Position numbers and translations under genes: made by a program. Below the pieces are notes generated by a model. It did not search any database. It had not been told where the DNA came from and saw only the letters and a program-made list of their open reading frames with translations. From Burkholderia sp. 9120 (lineage in GTDB: Bacteria > Pseudomonadota > Gammaproteobacteria > Burkholderiales > Burkholderiaceae): DNA of 64,000 nt. The stretch spans positions 3,224,001 through 3,288,000 of the forward strand of contig NZ_JQNA01000002.1 in the NCBI RefSeq assembly GCF_000745015.1, given 5' to 3'. Shown piece by piece: positions 8,641-17,016 of the stretch; position 1 is the stretch's first letter; each line of letters opens with the position of its first letter.

Positions 8641-10065
8641 TCAGAGGAAGTTCCTGATCAGCATCGTCACCCACCGCCAGGCACCGCCGCAGCCGGCGGC
8701 CCGGCAGCGCGCATTGGGATCCGCCAGAAGGCGGCCATTGACGTCGCTCACCGAACTTGAGTTGCGCAGGAAGTACGCCACGCTGTCGTGCAAAGGATCG
8801 AGCCCGTCCTCAGGGATATCTATCCACAGACCGTTTTCGGTATTCAAGTGGGCCGACAGCGAATCAAAATTGAAACTGCCGAGATAATATCGATGGCCGT
8901 CGATGAGGACCAGCTTGGCGTGCATCATGCGGTTCTCCCGGTCGGAATATTCACGCACCTCGATCCCGGCATTCACCAAACCGGGCAGATCGTCGGCATA
9001 GGCGCGTCCGACTGCGGGGAATTCCTGCGTGATGCTCGCCAGCGAGGCGCTCACCAGGATCACGTGGACACCTTCGCGCCGCTTGCGCTCAAGAACCTCG
9101 CGCAGTTCCGGCACCAGGATCAGGTAGGGGTTGATGATCAGGATCTCGTGCTGCGCCGTATCGAACGCTTGCAGCATGTCCTGCAACGTGCCTGGCGAGC
9201 GCTTGTCGGGCCAGTCGTAGGCATAGCGCAGGCGATCGCAGGCGATCGGCATCCAGGCAGGATCAAAATCCGCCCCGGAAGCGGGCGGAGCGGCGGGATC
9301 ATTGGGCGTATCGGAGGCCGTTGGTGTATCGGTAACGGCCAGGTCCGTCGCCCGGGTTGCAGCGTCGATCGGAGCCAGCAGCCATTCGCGCCAATAATGG
9401 ATACGCGCCGGGTCCAGCGTCGCATAACCCTGCGAGATGCGATAAGGCGTTGCGACTTGAAGGAATTTTTCCGGCTCGGGGCGAACCACTTCCGGGCTAT
9501 CCCAGAACAAGGCGAAATGCTGGTACATGGCGTGCAGGGAGGACGCATCCTGGCCGGGGTCGCCCGACACCATCAGATCGCGCTCGCTGAGCCAGTTGAG
9601 GAAGCTCGCATCCCAGATCGAGGTACTGCCAATCACGGCCGTGTCGCCAACCAGGAACAGCTTGTCGTGCATGCGATGCGAAATCTCGATGAGATCTGAT
9701 CGTGGATGGAAGATTCGCAGTTCGATGCCGGGAGCCACCTCGTGCAGGGCGACGATGAACTCGTCCTCGAACGGGAAGTGCGGCTCGGGGCCGATGCCGT
9801 CGATCAACAGCTTGACCGGCACACCTCGGCTTGCGGCCTCGACCAGATGACGCAACAGCAGGCCGCCGGTCTGATCGATTTCGAAGATGTAGGCGAGGAT
9901 GCGGATCTGCTCGCCAGGCGTGGCACGGTCGACCAGCGCAATCCGCGACTGCATCAACTGACCATCGTCAAGACTGGCGACCAGGTCGACACATTGCGCG
10001 TGGGCGTGCTGAGAAGAGGCAAACACGCATGCCAGAATGAGCGCCAGGCTTCTCGTTGTGGTCAT
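8641..10065 (-). CDS. Exported phospholipase D-like protein (two HKD motifs)
   Basis: 474 residues with a Sec signal peptide (LALILACVFASSQHAHA|Q), so it acts in the periplasm or outside the cell. Two PLD repeats are visible: HDKLFLVGD with IGSTSIWD (residues 133-148) and HAKLVLIDG followed by LGSFNFDS near residue 380. The second is a textbook HxKx4D. In the first, the Asp sits one position late, with Gly where Asp is expected, so the first half may be altered. An Ala/Pro/Thr-rich linker joins the two halves (about 235-265). Cardiolipin-synthase-like proteins of this type hydrolyse or transfer phosphatidyl groups. It appears to be a single gene with no operon partner. Confidence 0.85.
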   Translation of the reverse strand: MTTTRSLALILACVFASSQHAHAQCVDLVASLDDGQLMQSRIALVDRATPGEQIRILAYIFEIDQTGGLLLRHLVEAASRGVPVKLLIDGIGPEPHFPFEDEFIVALHEVAPGIELRIFHPRSDLIEISHRMHDKLFLVGDTAVIGSTSIWDASFLNWLSERDLMVSGDPGQDASSLHAMYQHFALFWDSPEVVRPEPEKFLQVATPYRISQGYATLDPARIHYWREWLLAPIDAATRATDLAVTDTPTASDTPNDPAAPPASGADFDPAWMPIACDRLRYAYDWPDKRSPGTLQDMLQAFDTAQHEILIINPYLILVPELREVLERKRREGVHVILVSASLASITQEFPAVGRAYADDLPGLVNAGIEVREYSDRENRMMHAKLVLIDGHRYYLGSFNFDSLSAHLNTENGLWIDIPEDGLDPLHDSVAYFLRNSSSVSDVNGRLLADPNARCRAAGCGGAWRWVTMLIRNFL

Positions 10066-10424
10066 GATGTGGCGTTCGATGTGTCTCGGGCCCTACGTCC
10101 TTGAAGGCCTGGAAGGTTTCGACGCGGTAGCACGGTCAATTAGCTCGCTGTTACTTCGAGAAGGTGAACAGAACGGCGAGCGCGAGATAGTTACCGTGGA
10201 CAAGAGCGGCGCAAATCCGGCTGCACTTTAAGCACTCAGTGGACAGGACATCAGCGCAGTTGAAAGAATGGCTTTCCAGAATGTCCGATTGTCGCCGATT
10301 TATGAGCACTGTTCCAGCAACCGTTCCTGGCCGAGCCGTGCCCGATGCAGACCGCGATTCGCCGCTGCTTGTCGTCGGTATGCGAACGGCATAGAGCGGA
10401 CCCATTCCGGCCGTCTGGTTTGCC
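10066..10424. other. Intergenic stretch without a recognisable gene
   Basis: About 360 bp between two reverse-strand genes. No frame here shows a domain or ribosome site that I can support, and I saw no long repeats. Confidence 0.45.
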
Positions 10425-11399
10425 TCATAGCGGACGTTCAGCGCCGAAAACTCCGGCGTTATCGAGCATCTGAATTAGCTCTTCAGGGTAGACAGTCTCG
10501 GTGGTGCTGGACAGTTCGTCCCGGCTCCACCATTGATGATCCACCATCACTTCCTTCTCTTCGGCGGTCCAACTGTCGCGTGAAATGGATTCCGTGTCGG
10601 TATCGACGGCGAAATACTGCTCGACGGCGAACACGTGCTCGCCGTCCGGCAACTGCAAGAGCAGTTCGCGTCGTCCCACTGGCTGTGATATCCGCGCCTT
10701 GTGAATGCCTGTTTCTTCGCGGAGCTCGCGTATCGCCGCGTCTGCAAACGTCTCGCCATGCTCGACACCGCCGCCCGGCGTTGCCCAATAGGCCGTCCCA
10801 GCGAGGGCGCCAGATTTGTGGGCGAAACGGAATAACAACACGCGCCGCTTTGGAGTGGTTATTAAAAGCCTGGCCGATGGCCGCTTGCGCAACGGATTCG
10901 CCGCTTTCTCGTAGAGTGACCATACATAGCCACCGGTCTCTGGCTCGACGTATTGCCCTACGCGGATGAATCCAAACGACTCGTAATAGGCACACAGCTT
11001 TGCGTTGTGGACGGCGCAGTCGAGTCGAATAAAACACCGATCCAAGGCGCTAATCTTGTCACCGCACCAATCAAGCACAAAGCTGCCAAGTCCACGTCCG
11101 TTAAAGTCCTTCCGCACAGAAAGACCATGGACATAACCGGCGATCGGTTCTTGAGGCCCCCAATGCTTGTCCTCATCCAGAACGAGCGAAAACGTTGCGA
11201 CGGGGGTGCCTTCCAGTTCAACTACATACACTTCCTTTTGAGAGACATTGTTTCGTACCCAGTTTTCCGAAAACCCGTCCCCGTCCTTCCCCCATGCATA
11301 GTCGCGGTAGGCGACCTTCTTCGCATGCGCATCGTTTCGAATCTGTGTAAGTATGGGTACATCATCTGCCGTTGCCCGGCGGATGCTTTTCAAGGCCAT
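10425..11399 (-). CDS. GNAT acetyltransferase-Nudix hydrolase fusion
   Basis: One 324-residue frame contains two enzymes. Residues 1 to about 165 form a GNAT N-acetyltransferase with the acetyl-CoA loop in VHGLSVRKDFNGRGLGSFVL and the closing AYYESFGFIRVG. Residues about 175-320 form a Nudix hydrolase with an intact Nudix box: GGVEHGETFADAAIRELREE followed by TGI, all metal-binding Glu present. The junction is a short basic linker (PLRKRPSARLL) with no internal start that would separate them convincingly. The combination suggests a protein acting on one nucleotide- or sugar-linked amine, but the substrate is unknown. Confidence 0.85.
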   Translation of the reverse strand: MALKSIRRATADDVPILTQIRNDAHAKKVAYRDYAWGKDGDGFSENWVRNNVSQKEVYVVELEGTPVATFSLVLDEDKHWGPQEPIAGYVHGLSVRKDFNGRGLGSFVLDWCGDKISALDRCFIRLDCAVHNAKLCAYYESFGFIRVGQYVEPETGGYVWSLYEKAANPLRKRPSARLLITTPKRRVLLFRFAHKSGALAGTAYWATPGGGVEHGETFADAAIRELREETGIHKARISQPVGRRELLLQLPDGEHVFAVEQYFAVDTDTESISRDSWTAEEKEVMVDHQWWSRDELSSTTETVYPEELIQMLDNAGVFGAERPL

Positions 11400-11486
11400 C
11401 GCTCATATCTCCGTTGAGGAGTCTCCGTAATGAAAAAACACTAAGGTGAACTGCACTCGAACCTACGACGCGAGATTTTCAACGAT

Positions 11487-11999
11487 TTACATGCTGTCGT
11501 CGACCATCCGTTTCTGGCCGGCGAGCGACAGGAGATCGCAAGCCGTTTCAGCAAACTGGCTGCGGTACTTGACGAAACCTCGCTTTCGGTCACCAAGGAA
11601 GCCAAACTGCTCGAAGAATCGGTGCGCGTCGATGCGAGCCGCCGAACTAAGAAGCATTATCTTCGAACAGTCTCGCGATCGACAGAATTGCTCGACCTCA
11701 CGTAGCAGTGCCCGCCCGATTCCATTCCCACGGCATTCCTGATCAACGACGAGATTTTCAACTACGGCGAAAGGCTGTCCGGCGTACATGGCATCCGCAC
11801 AGAGGCAAACCAATACGGTACCTCGAATACGACCATCAATCTCGCAGACTAGCAAGCGAGTGCGAGCGTCGTCCTCAAGAATCTGGATTTGGCGCGCCGT
11901 TGCCTTGACGTTCTCGTCGTCGATCAACTGACGATACAGCGACTGAAGGATGTCAGCATCAGCGCCTCGCGCGGTTCGAATAGTCAGATGGAAATTCAC
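11487..11999 (-). CDS. GNAT-family N-acetyltransferase
   Basis: 170 residues with the GNAT fold. The acetyl-CoA site is ENLVVDQECRGNGIGRALL (motif A, R/Q-x-x-G-x-G/A) in the middle and the C-terminal aromatic segment is RFFEQFGF. It resembles small stress or antibiotic acetyltransferases. It lies just after the GNAT-Nudix gene on the same strand but 88 bp upstream in the direction of transcription, so the two may share a transcript. Substrate unknown. Confidence 0.85.
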   Translation of the reverse strand: MNFHLTIRTARGADADILQSLYRQLIDDENVKATARQIQILEDDARTRLLVCEIDGRIRGTVLVCLCADAMYAGQPFAVVENLVVDQECRGNGIGRALLREVEQFCRSRDCSKIMLLSSAARIDAHRFFEQFGFLGDRKRGFVKYRSQFAETACDLLSLAGQKRMVDDSM

Positions 12000-12537
12000 T
12001 GCGTTCAGTGGTAGTTGGAGTCGAGCTTGATTTTAGACGAGCCGCGGCATCGTCTGTCGGCGCGTTAGCGCCTCAGAGTGCCCGTTCGTTGACGATCTGA
12101 ATGCCTATGTTGACCGACCGGTTTTGGCCGAGGCTGTGTGAAGACGCAAAACTACTCGGTTTTCGGGTCCCGAGGTGTCCGCAAACCGATATGGCGCGAT
12201 CTGAAGGGTCAATTTTTTAGAACACCGCGTTCAGCATGCGTTTTCACACAGCCTCGGCCGCAAACGCTCATTCGCTCGCCGAGCGCCGCTATCATTTCAT
12301 CGTCGTTTTGTTGACGTTGGAGTGAGGCGAGTACGGGCATACGCCTTTTTTCTGGCACAAAAAAAACAGTGAACACGATCCAGTTTGGCCGGAACACGAC
12401 AGCGCAGATTCCACATCCGGGTTTTCACCAGGTCGAATCATTGTCGATTTGCCATCACATCGCGCGTCGTGTGAATGAAAGCCAAACTATCATCTGGCTT
12501 CGAAGCTCCATCACTTAGCGTGCCAACGGAGAAGTGA
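12000..12537. other. 538-bp intergenic region with a MITE-like element
   Basis: Contains the inverted-repeat element described at 12126-12259. The remainder includes a T-rich and an A-rich run around 12345-12370 and no supportable gene. A short reverse frame at 12209-12397 runs across one arm of the repeat and is not credible. Confidence 0.5.
12126..12259. repeat. MITE-like or decayed IS element with 23-bp inverted ends
   Basis: Left arm 12126-12148 begins GGCCGAGGCTGTGTGAAGAC. The reverse complement of the right arm (12237-12259) begins GGCCGAGGCTGTGTGAAAAC. The arms match at 22 of 23 bases and enclose 88 bp with no coding capacity. A related end (CGAGGCTGTGTGGAAAC) is found next to the IS21 right end at about 8266-8290, so this is a dispersed terminal sequence and not a local hairpin. 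Confidence 0.65.
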
Positions 12538-13179
12538 ATGACTAAAGTAAAAGTTGCCGGGTTCAGTGTCTCGCTTGATGGCTTTGGTGCGGGAACCGCT
12601 CAAAGCCTAGATCAACCGCTTGGCGTGCGAGGCGAGGAAATCTTTCAATGGTTTTTCCCGACGCGGACTTTTCTGCAGATGCTGGGCAAAGAAGGTGGTG
12701 ACACCGGCCTCGATGACAAATTCGCGCAACGGGCCATGGAAGGTTTCGGTGCCTTCATCCTCGGTCGAAACATGTTCGGCCCGATTCGTGGGGATTGGCC
12801 GGACGATCAATGGAAGGGCTGGTGGGGTGACAATCCGCCGTACCATTCGCCAACCTTCGTACTCACGCATCATCCGCGACCGTCCATTGAGATGCTAGGC
12901 GGAACGACATTTCATTTTGTTTCGGGCGGCATTGAAGACGCGCTAGAAAAAGCGCGCGAAGCGGCGGGCGGAAAGGACATCAAGATTGGCGGCGGAGTCG
13001 AGACCGTGAGGCAATACGTTCAGGCTGGCTACGTGGATGAGATTCATCTCGCCTTTGTTCCAGTTGCGCTCGGTCAGGGCGAATCGCTCTTTAGCGGCCT
13101 GGATCTCCGCGCCTTGGGATATCGCACAGTCGAGCATGTAGCGACGGAGCGAGCCACGCACATTGTTCTCGCGAAGTAG
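12538..13179 (+). CDS. Dihydrofolate reductase/RibD C-terminal-like reductase
   Basis: 213-residue protein of the RibD C-terminal/DHFR-like family (YyaP/YwjB type). The N-terminal strand VKVAGFSVSLDGF, the central FILGRNMFGPIR and the NADPH-binding IKIGGGVETVRQYVQAGYVD are the recognisable elements. A GGAGAAG ribosome site precedes the ATG. Members reduce pteridine or uncharacterised carbonyl substrates; some are associated with trimethoprim tolerance, but there is no evidence for that here. It converges on an aminotransferase gene across a large hairpin. Confidence 0.85.
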   Translation: MTKVKVAGFSVSLDGFGAGTAQSLDQPLGVRGEEIFQWFFPTRTFLQMLGKEGGDTGLDDKFAQRAMEGFGAFILGRNMFGPIRGDWPDDQWKGWWGDNPPYHSPTFVLTHHPRPSIEMLGGTTFHFVSGGIEDALEKAREAAGGKDIKIGGGVETVRQYVQAGYVDEIHLAFVPVALGQGESLFSGLDLRALGYRTVEHVATERATHIVLAK

Positions 13180-13183
13180 GAAA

Positions 13184-13254
13184 GTGCGCATAGCCTGTCC
13201 GCAAGGTTTCGGGCTCCTCCTGCCCAGCCGCTTGCGATGACAGGCAATACGCAC
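13184..13254. terminator. Large nested hairpin between convergent genes
   Basis: Outer arms GTGCGCATAGCCTGTC and GACAGGCAATACGCAC pair at 14 of 16 positions. Inside, CGCAAG pairs with CTTGCG and GGGC with GCCC. It lies between the stops of the DHFR-like and aminotransferase genes and probably ends both transcripts. There is no clear U-tract. Confidence 0.55.
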
Positions 13255-13274
13255 ATCCTCAGCAAAAAACCGCT

Positions 13275-14402
13275 CTAAACAAAACTGTGCAGCGCCTTCG
13301 CAAACCTGGCCACCGCACCTTCAACGTCATGCAGTTTGTCCAACCCAAATAACCCGATGCGGAAGGTTTTAAAATCCTCAGGCTCGTCGCATTGAAGCGG
13401 AACGCCTGGCGCGATCTGCAAGCCGGCATCGGCGAACTTCTTGCCGGATCGTATTCCGTCATCGTCCGTGTAGCTGACGACCACGCCCGGCGCCTCGAAA
13501 CTTTCGGCCGCCACGCTTTTGAAACCGTTTTCCGCGAGGAGTGAGCGAACGCGTTTGCCGAGTTCAAGCTGCTCCGCTCGCACTTTTTCGAAGCCGTATG
13601 CCTCGGTCTCCTTCATGACGTCACGCAACGTCGCGAGTCCGTCGGTGGGCATCGTGGCGTGGTACGCGAACCCGCCGTTCTCGTAGGCTTCCATGATCTG
13701 CAGCCATTTGCGAAGGTCGCAAGCAAAACTGGTGCTGGTTGTTGCGTCGATTCTTTCGCGGGCAAGCGGGCTGAGCATGACCAGCCCGCAGCACGGCGAC
13801 GCGCTCCATCCCTTTTGCGGGGCGCTGATCAGAACGTCGACGCCGCTCGCTTGCATGTCGACCCAGACCGTGCCGGAAGCAATGCAATCCAGTACAAACA
13901 TGCCGCCGACGTCATGCACAGCATCGGCCACCGCACGCAAATAGGCGTCCGGCAGCATGATCCCGGATGCGGTTTCGACATGCGGCGCAAACACCAGATC
14001 CGGCTTGTTTTCGCGGATCGCAGCGACCACGTCTTCGATCGGGGGCGGCGCGTAAGCAGCCTGTCTCCCTTGTTCGACCGGACGCGCCTTCACCACGATC
14101 GACTCAGACGGAATGCTGCCCATGTCGAAAATCTGCGACCAGCGAAAACTGAACCAGCCATTGCGGATGACCAGGCACTTTCTGTTCGTCGCGAATTGCC
14201 GGGCAACAGCTTCCATGCCGAAAGTCCCGCTACCCGGGACAACAATGGCCGACTTCGCGTTGTAGACCTTTTTTAGCGAAGCGGAAATGTCGCGCATGAC
14301 TCCCTGGAAGAGTTGCGACATGTGATTGATTGATCGGTCGGTGTAAACGACTGAATATTCGAGGAGCCCCTCGCGGTCGACATCGGGAAGTAAGCCTGGC
14401 AC
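13275..14402 (-). CDS. Class V aminotransferase (alanine-glyoxylate/serine-pyruvate type)
   Basis: 375-residue PLP enzyme of the SPT/AGT branch. Substrate-side GSGTFGMEAVARQF is at about 57-70. The PLP-binding LDCIASG, with the Asp that pairs with the pyridine nitrogen, is at about 171-177. The Schiff-base lysine is K197 in ISAPQKGWS. It transfers amino groups from alanine or serine to glyoxylate or pyruvate. It stands alone as a cytosolic enzyme in this context. Exact substrate preference is not decidable. Confidence 0.88.
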   Translation of the reverse strand: MPGLLPDVDREGLLEYSVVYTDRSINHMSQLFQGVMRDISASLKKVYNAKSAIVVPGSGTFGMEAVARQFATNRKCLVIRNGWFSFRWSQIFDMGSIPSESIVVKARPVEQGRQAAYAPPPIEDVVAAIRENKPDLVFAPHVETASGIMLPDAYLRAVADAVHDVGGMFVLDCIASGTVWVDMQASGVDVLISAPQKGWSASPCCGLVMLSPLARERIDATTSTSFACDLRKWLQIMEAYENGGFAYHATMPTDGLATLRDVMKETEAYGFEKVRAEQLELGKRVRSLLAENGFKSVAAESFEAPGVVVSYTDDDGIRSGKKFADAGLQIAPGVPLQCDEPEDFKTFRIGLFGLDKLHDVEGAVARFAKALHSFV

Positions 14403-14528
14403 GTTTGTCTCCGTTTATAGACGAATAGTTGGATCGAAAACTGATTCTAGCTAAACCACCTGTGGCTGAGGCAAAAAGCATTCTCGCAGGGTTGGAGCCG
14501 TCCTCGCACTATGCTCCGAACGCGCCTT

Positions 14529-15038
14529 TCACAAGACCCCCTGTTCCCCATCGTTTCCGGCGATCTCCGCCGCCAACTCATCGATTTGCGACTCCGCGAA
14601 CACGCGGATGCCGTGCTCTCGCAGCAACGCGACAGTCACTCCGACGCCAGGATGCGTTTCCCCACTGAATGCGCCGTCGTAAATGAAGCTGCTACCACAA
14701 GAGGGACTGCCGTCCGCTAGCAGCGCATAGCGGCAGTTTTCAGCCTTGGCGCGGTTGAGCGCATGACGGGCGCCTGCGATGAAGAGCGCGGTCACGTCCG
14801 CGCCGGTGTTGTCCTCAATCGTCGCATTGCTCGCCAGAACATCCACGCCTGTGCGGCGCAGTTGTATTTCCGCCGGTGGGCGCGGAGTCGGGAAGCCGGC
14901 TGCCACTTCGGGGCAGACGGTGACGAGGCGACCTTCGTCGCGCCAGCGGGACAACCACGCGTCGTGCGTAAGTTTGGCTTTGCCGTTGTAGCGAACGGGG
15001 TGGCCGACGAGGCAGGCGCTGACCAGGATCTTCAACAT
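14529..15038 (-). CDS. DUF523 domain protein
   Basis: 169 residues with the DUF523 pattern: MLKILVSACLVGHPVRYNG at the start (Cys within SACLLG-like motif), VTVCPEVAAGFPTPRPPAEI, and the C-terminal DGSPSCGSSFIYDG. The conserved Cys residues suggest metal or Fe-S binding. Function is not established. It starts 9 nt after the stop of the MerR-P-loop gene, so the two are almost certainly one operon. Confidence 0.88.
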   Translation of the reverse strand: MLKILVSACLVGHPVRYNGKAKLTHDAWLSRWRDEGRLVTVCPEVAAGFPTPRPPAEIQLRRTGVDVLASNATIEDNTGADVTALFIAGARHALNRAKAENCRYALLADGSPSCGSSFIYDGAFSGETHPGVGVTVALLREHGIRVFAESQIDELAAEIAGNDGEQGVL

Positions 15039-15047
15039 GAGCGGTGA

Positions 15048-16121
15048 CTATGGGTCCCGTGGGGCGTGGGTTTGAGGTTTGTAGATTGTAGCCTCGCCAG
15101 CAGAGGTTTCAGGCCGACGCGCGATCCGCGCCCGCACCTCAGGCGTCGCCAGACAGGTAGCAACCGCTTCATAACCCGGCGCGCCGGGGTACGGTGCCAC
15201 ACGAACCGGCGCACTATGATTCGCGGGACAAAGAATAATCGCCTCATAGGGTCCGACCGCCGCCAAATCCAGAATCGCCGAAGAGCGAGTCATCAGGAAA
15301 AGAGATCGCATACTGGCACTCGCACGAAGGCGAAGAAACGTGATCAACGCTTCCTGAGTGAGCCCATCGAGATCCTGTTCGACCATATCGACAACCAGTG
15401 CGGCGGGGCCATCTGTTTCCAACCCCACCAGCAGGATTGTCAATGCTTCAGATTCAGTTGCGCCCTCATCGATAAGCCACTCGACGGCCCGACCGACGCG
15501 CGACTTTAAAGCCGTATCGGCCTTCAGCAGATCGAGCGCCGCCGCGCCTTTATCCTGCAACCGGTCCAATCCGAGGAATACCGCGTCAGGCAAAGTCTCC
15601 GCGAGACGAAGCGCCAGCCTGGTCTTACCGCTGCCCAGAGAACCGATGATGTAGTTAAGCGGACGAATGTCGCGAAGTTCGAAACGTTCTCCGCCCCAAG
15701 GCCAAGGCAGCGCAAATGCCACGCTAATCCCCGGTCGGTCGATAAGCTGGGTCAGCTCTCCATCAACCGGCATCTGGCCACGCGCGAGATCAGAGCGAAC
15801 GCGCCGGATTCTGTCCAGCTTCTGAACAAGATCCTGCAGTTCCTCATTCAATGCGGTTGCATGCGTCGCCAAAGCAATGGCCAGGCTTTGTGGATCGCCA
15901 TCCAGCACGCGCGCGACCTGGGCAAGACTGAGGCCGAGAGCACGCAGAGCCACAATCTCGCCGGCGCGATCCATCTCCTTCGGACCATACACGCGATATC
16001 CGGCCGCCGTTCGGCCCGGAGTGACCAGTCCCTGCTGCTCATATAACCGCAATGCCTTGATCGACACGCCGAGCTGACTGGCCGCTTCTGATGCGTTCAA
16101 ACACGGGGCGGAAGAGCTCAT
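15048..16121 (-). CDS. MerR-type regulator fused to a P-loop ATPase domain
   Basis: 357 residues. Residues about 8-75 are a MerR winged helix (ASQLGVSIKALRLYEQQGLV, then GYRVYGPKEM), followed by a coiled-coil dimer helix (about 85-115). Residues about 150-340 are a nucleotide-binding domain with Walker A GSLGSGKTRLA at 160-170 and Walker B-like LVVDMVEQDLDGL, resembling ABC/AAA ATPases. MerR sensors usually have a short metal or ligand tail, so this ATPase sensor is unusual. It sits directly upstream of DUF523, suggesting ATP-dependent or occupancy-dependent control of that gene, but this is inferred. Confidence 0.82.
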   Translation of the reverse strand: MSSSAPCLNASEAASQLGVSIKALRLYEQQGLVTPGRTAAGYRVYGPKEMDRAGEIVALRALGLSLAQVARVLDGDPQSLAIALATHATALNEELQDLVQKLDRIRRVRSDLARGQMPVDGELTQLIDRPGISVAFALPWPWGGERFELRDIRPLNYIIGSLGSGKTRLALRLAETLPDAVFLGLDRLQDKGAAALDLLKADTALKSRVGRAVEWLIDEGATESEALTILLVGLETDGPAALVVDMVEQDLDGLTQEALITFLRLRASASMRSLFLMTRSSAILDLAAVGPYEAIILCPANHSAPVRVAPYPGAPGYEAVATCLATPEVRARIARRPETSAGEATIYKPQTHAPRDP

Positions 16122-16240
16122 TCAGTCACCTCTTTCTGTTGACCAGTTGCGGTAAGCATGAGGGCGGCCCCTGGGGCCGGGTCAACGAAATTTTAGAGTA
16201 TCGACGTGGCTTACGCGGACAGCGAGTTCGCACTCTGTCG

Positions 16241-16981
16241 TTATGACACGATCCCAAACCCCGCCAGAACATCCCACGCCACGTGCATCAGAATCCCCGC
16301 GCGAATATTGCCGCGCCAGGCCGCAAGTGCTCCCAACACAAGCCCATTGAGCACGATGCTGAGAACCGAAACGATGCCTTCATAGCCGTGTCCGATCCCG
16401 AACAGAATCGCCTGGGCCAGGATTGCGATGCCTACTCTACCGGTGATGACGGTAAGTTGGCGTTGCAGATATCCGCGAAACACGATTTCCTCGCACACAC
16501 CGGCGCTTAGCGAGAGGCATACCCACAACGTGACGGCGAGCAGGCCAACCGGCAATGCGGGCAGTACCGGGTTGGCCGGTTGCGCGCCATGTTGCAGCAG
16601 GCCGACCAGGCCCGCGTTACAAAAATAGTCGACGCCGAAAGCCAGTGTCGCGTAGACGATGTCTTTTCCGAATTCTTTGAGCGTCAACCGATGGCGACCG
16701 AAGAACTCGACAATAGACCGTTGGTACTCGCGCATGCCTTTGTAAACGAAGCGGACCCACATCCATTCCATGCCAATCACGAACGCATAAAACAGGTTCA
16801 ACTGCTTCGGCGTAGCGGGCGAGTCCGCTGTTGAGTTGTGCATGCCGTTAATGGCGCTGACTACGGTCAGGGCCAGGCAGACAGCCATGAAATGAAGCGT
16901 GTGTCTTGGTGATGCCAATAGAGCGCGTGGTGCGCCCGCCTGATTCGAAGCTGCCAGATCCGGACTCGCAAGATTCTTCAT
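16241..16981 (-). CDS. CPBP (CAAX-like) intramembrane glutamic protease
   Basis: 246-residue integral membrane protein with about six hydrophobic segments. The CPBP/Abi motifs are EEIVFRG (E164, E165, R169), FGIGH (His198) and the final HVAWD (His233), which form the active site in RCE1-like proteases. It follows a TetR gene by 35 nt on the same strand, so it is probably co-transcribed with and controlled by it. Bacterial CPBP proteins often serve in bacteriocin immunity or signalling; which applies here is unknown. Confidence 0.87.
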   Translation of the reverse strand: MKNLASPDLAASNQAGAPRALLASPRHTLHFMAVCLALTVVSAINGMHNSTADSPATPKQLNLFYAFVIGMEWMWVRFVYKGMREYQRSIVEFFGRHRLTLKEFGKDIVYATLAFGVDYFCNAGLVGLLQHGAQPANPVLPALPVGLLAVTLWVCLSLSAGVCEEIVFRGYLQRQLTVITGRVGIAILAQAILFGIGHGYEGIVSVLSIVLNGLVLGALAAWRGNIRAGILMHVAWDVLAGFGIVS

Positions 16982-17016
16982 GGGTCACTCTCTTCGTAGC
17001 GTTAAGGTCGGGCAAG

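Noticed and set aside
10151..10405. 84-codon reverse frame between the PLD and GNAT-Nudix genes
   Set aside because: No domain or ribosome site; the hydrophobic last residues alone are not enough to call a gene or a porin remnant.
12209..12397. 62-codon reverse frame
   Set aside because: It crosses one arm of the inverted-repeat element and has no family or start signal.
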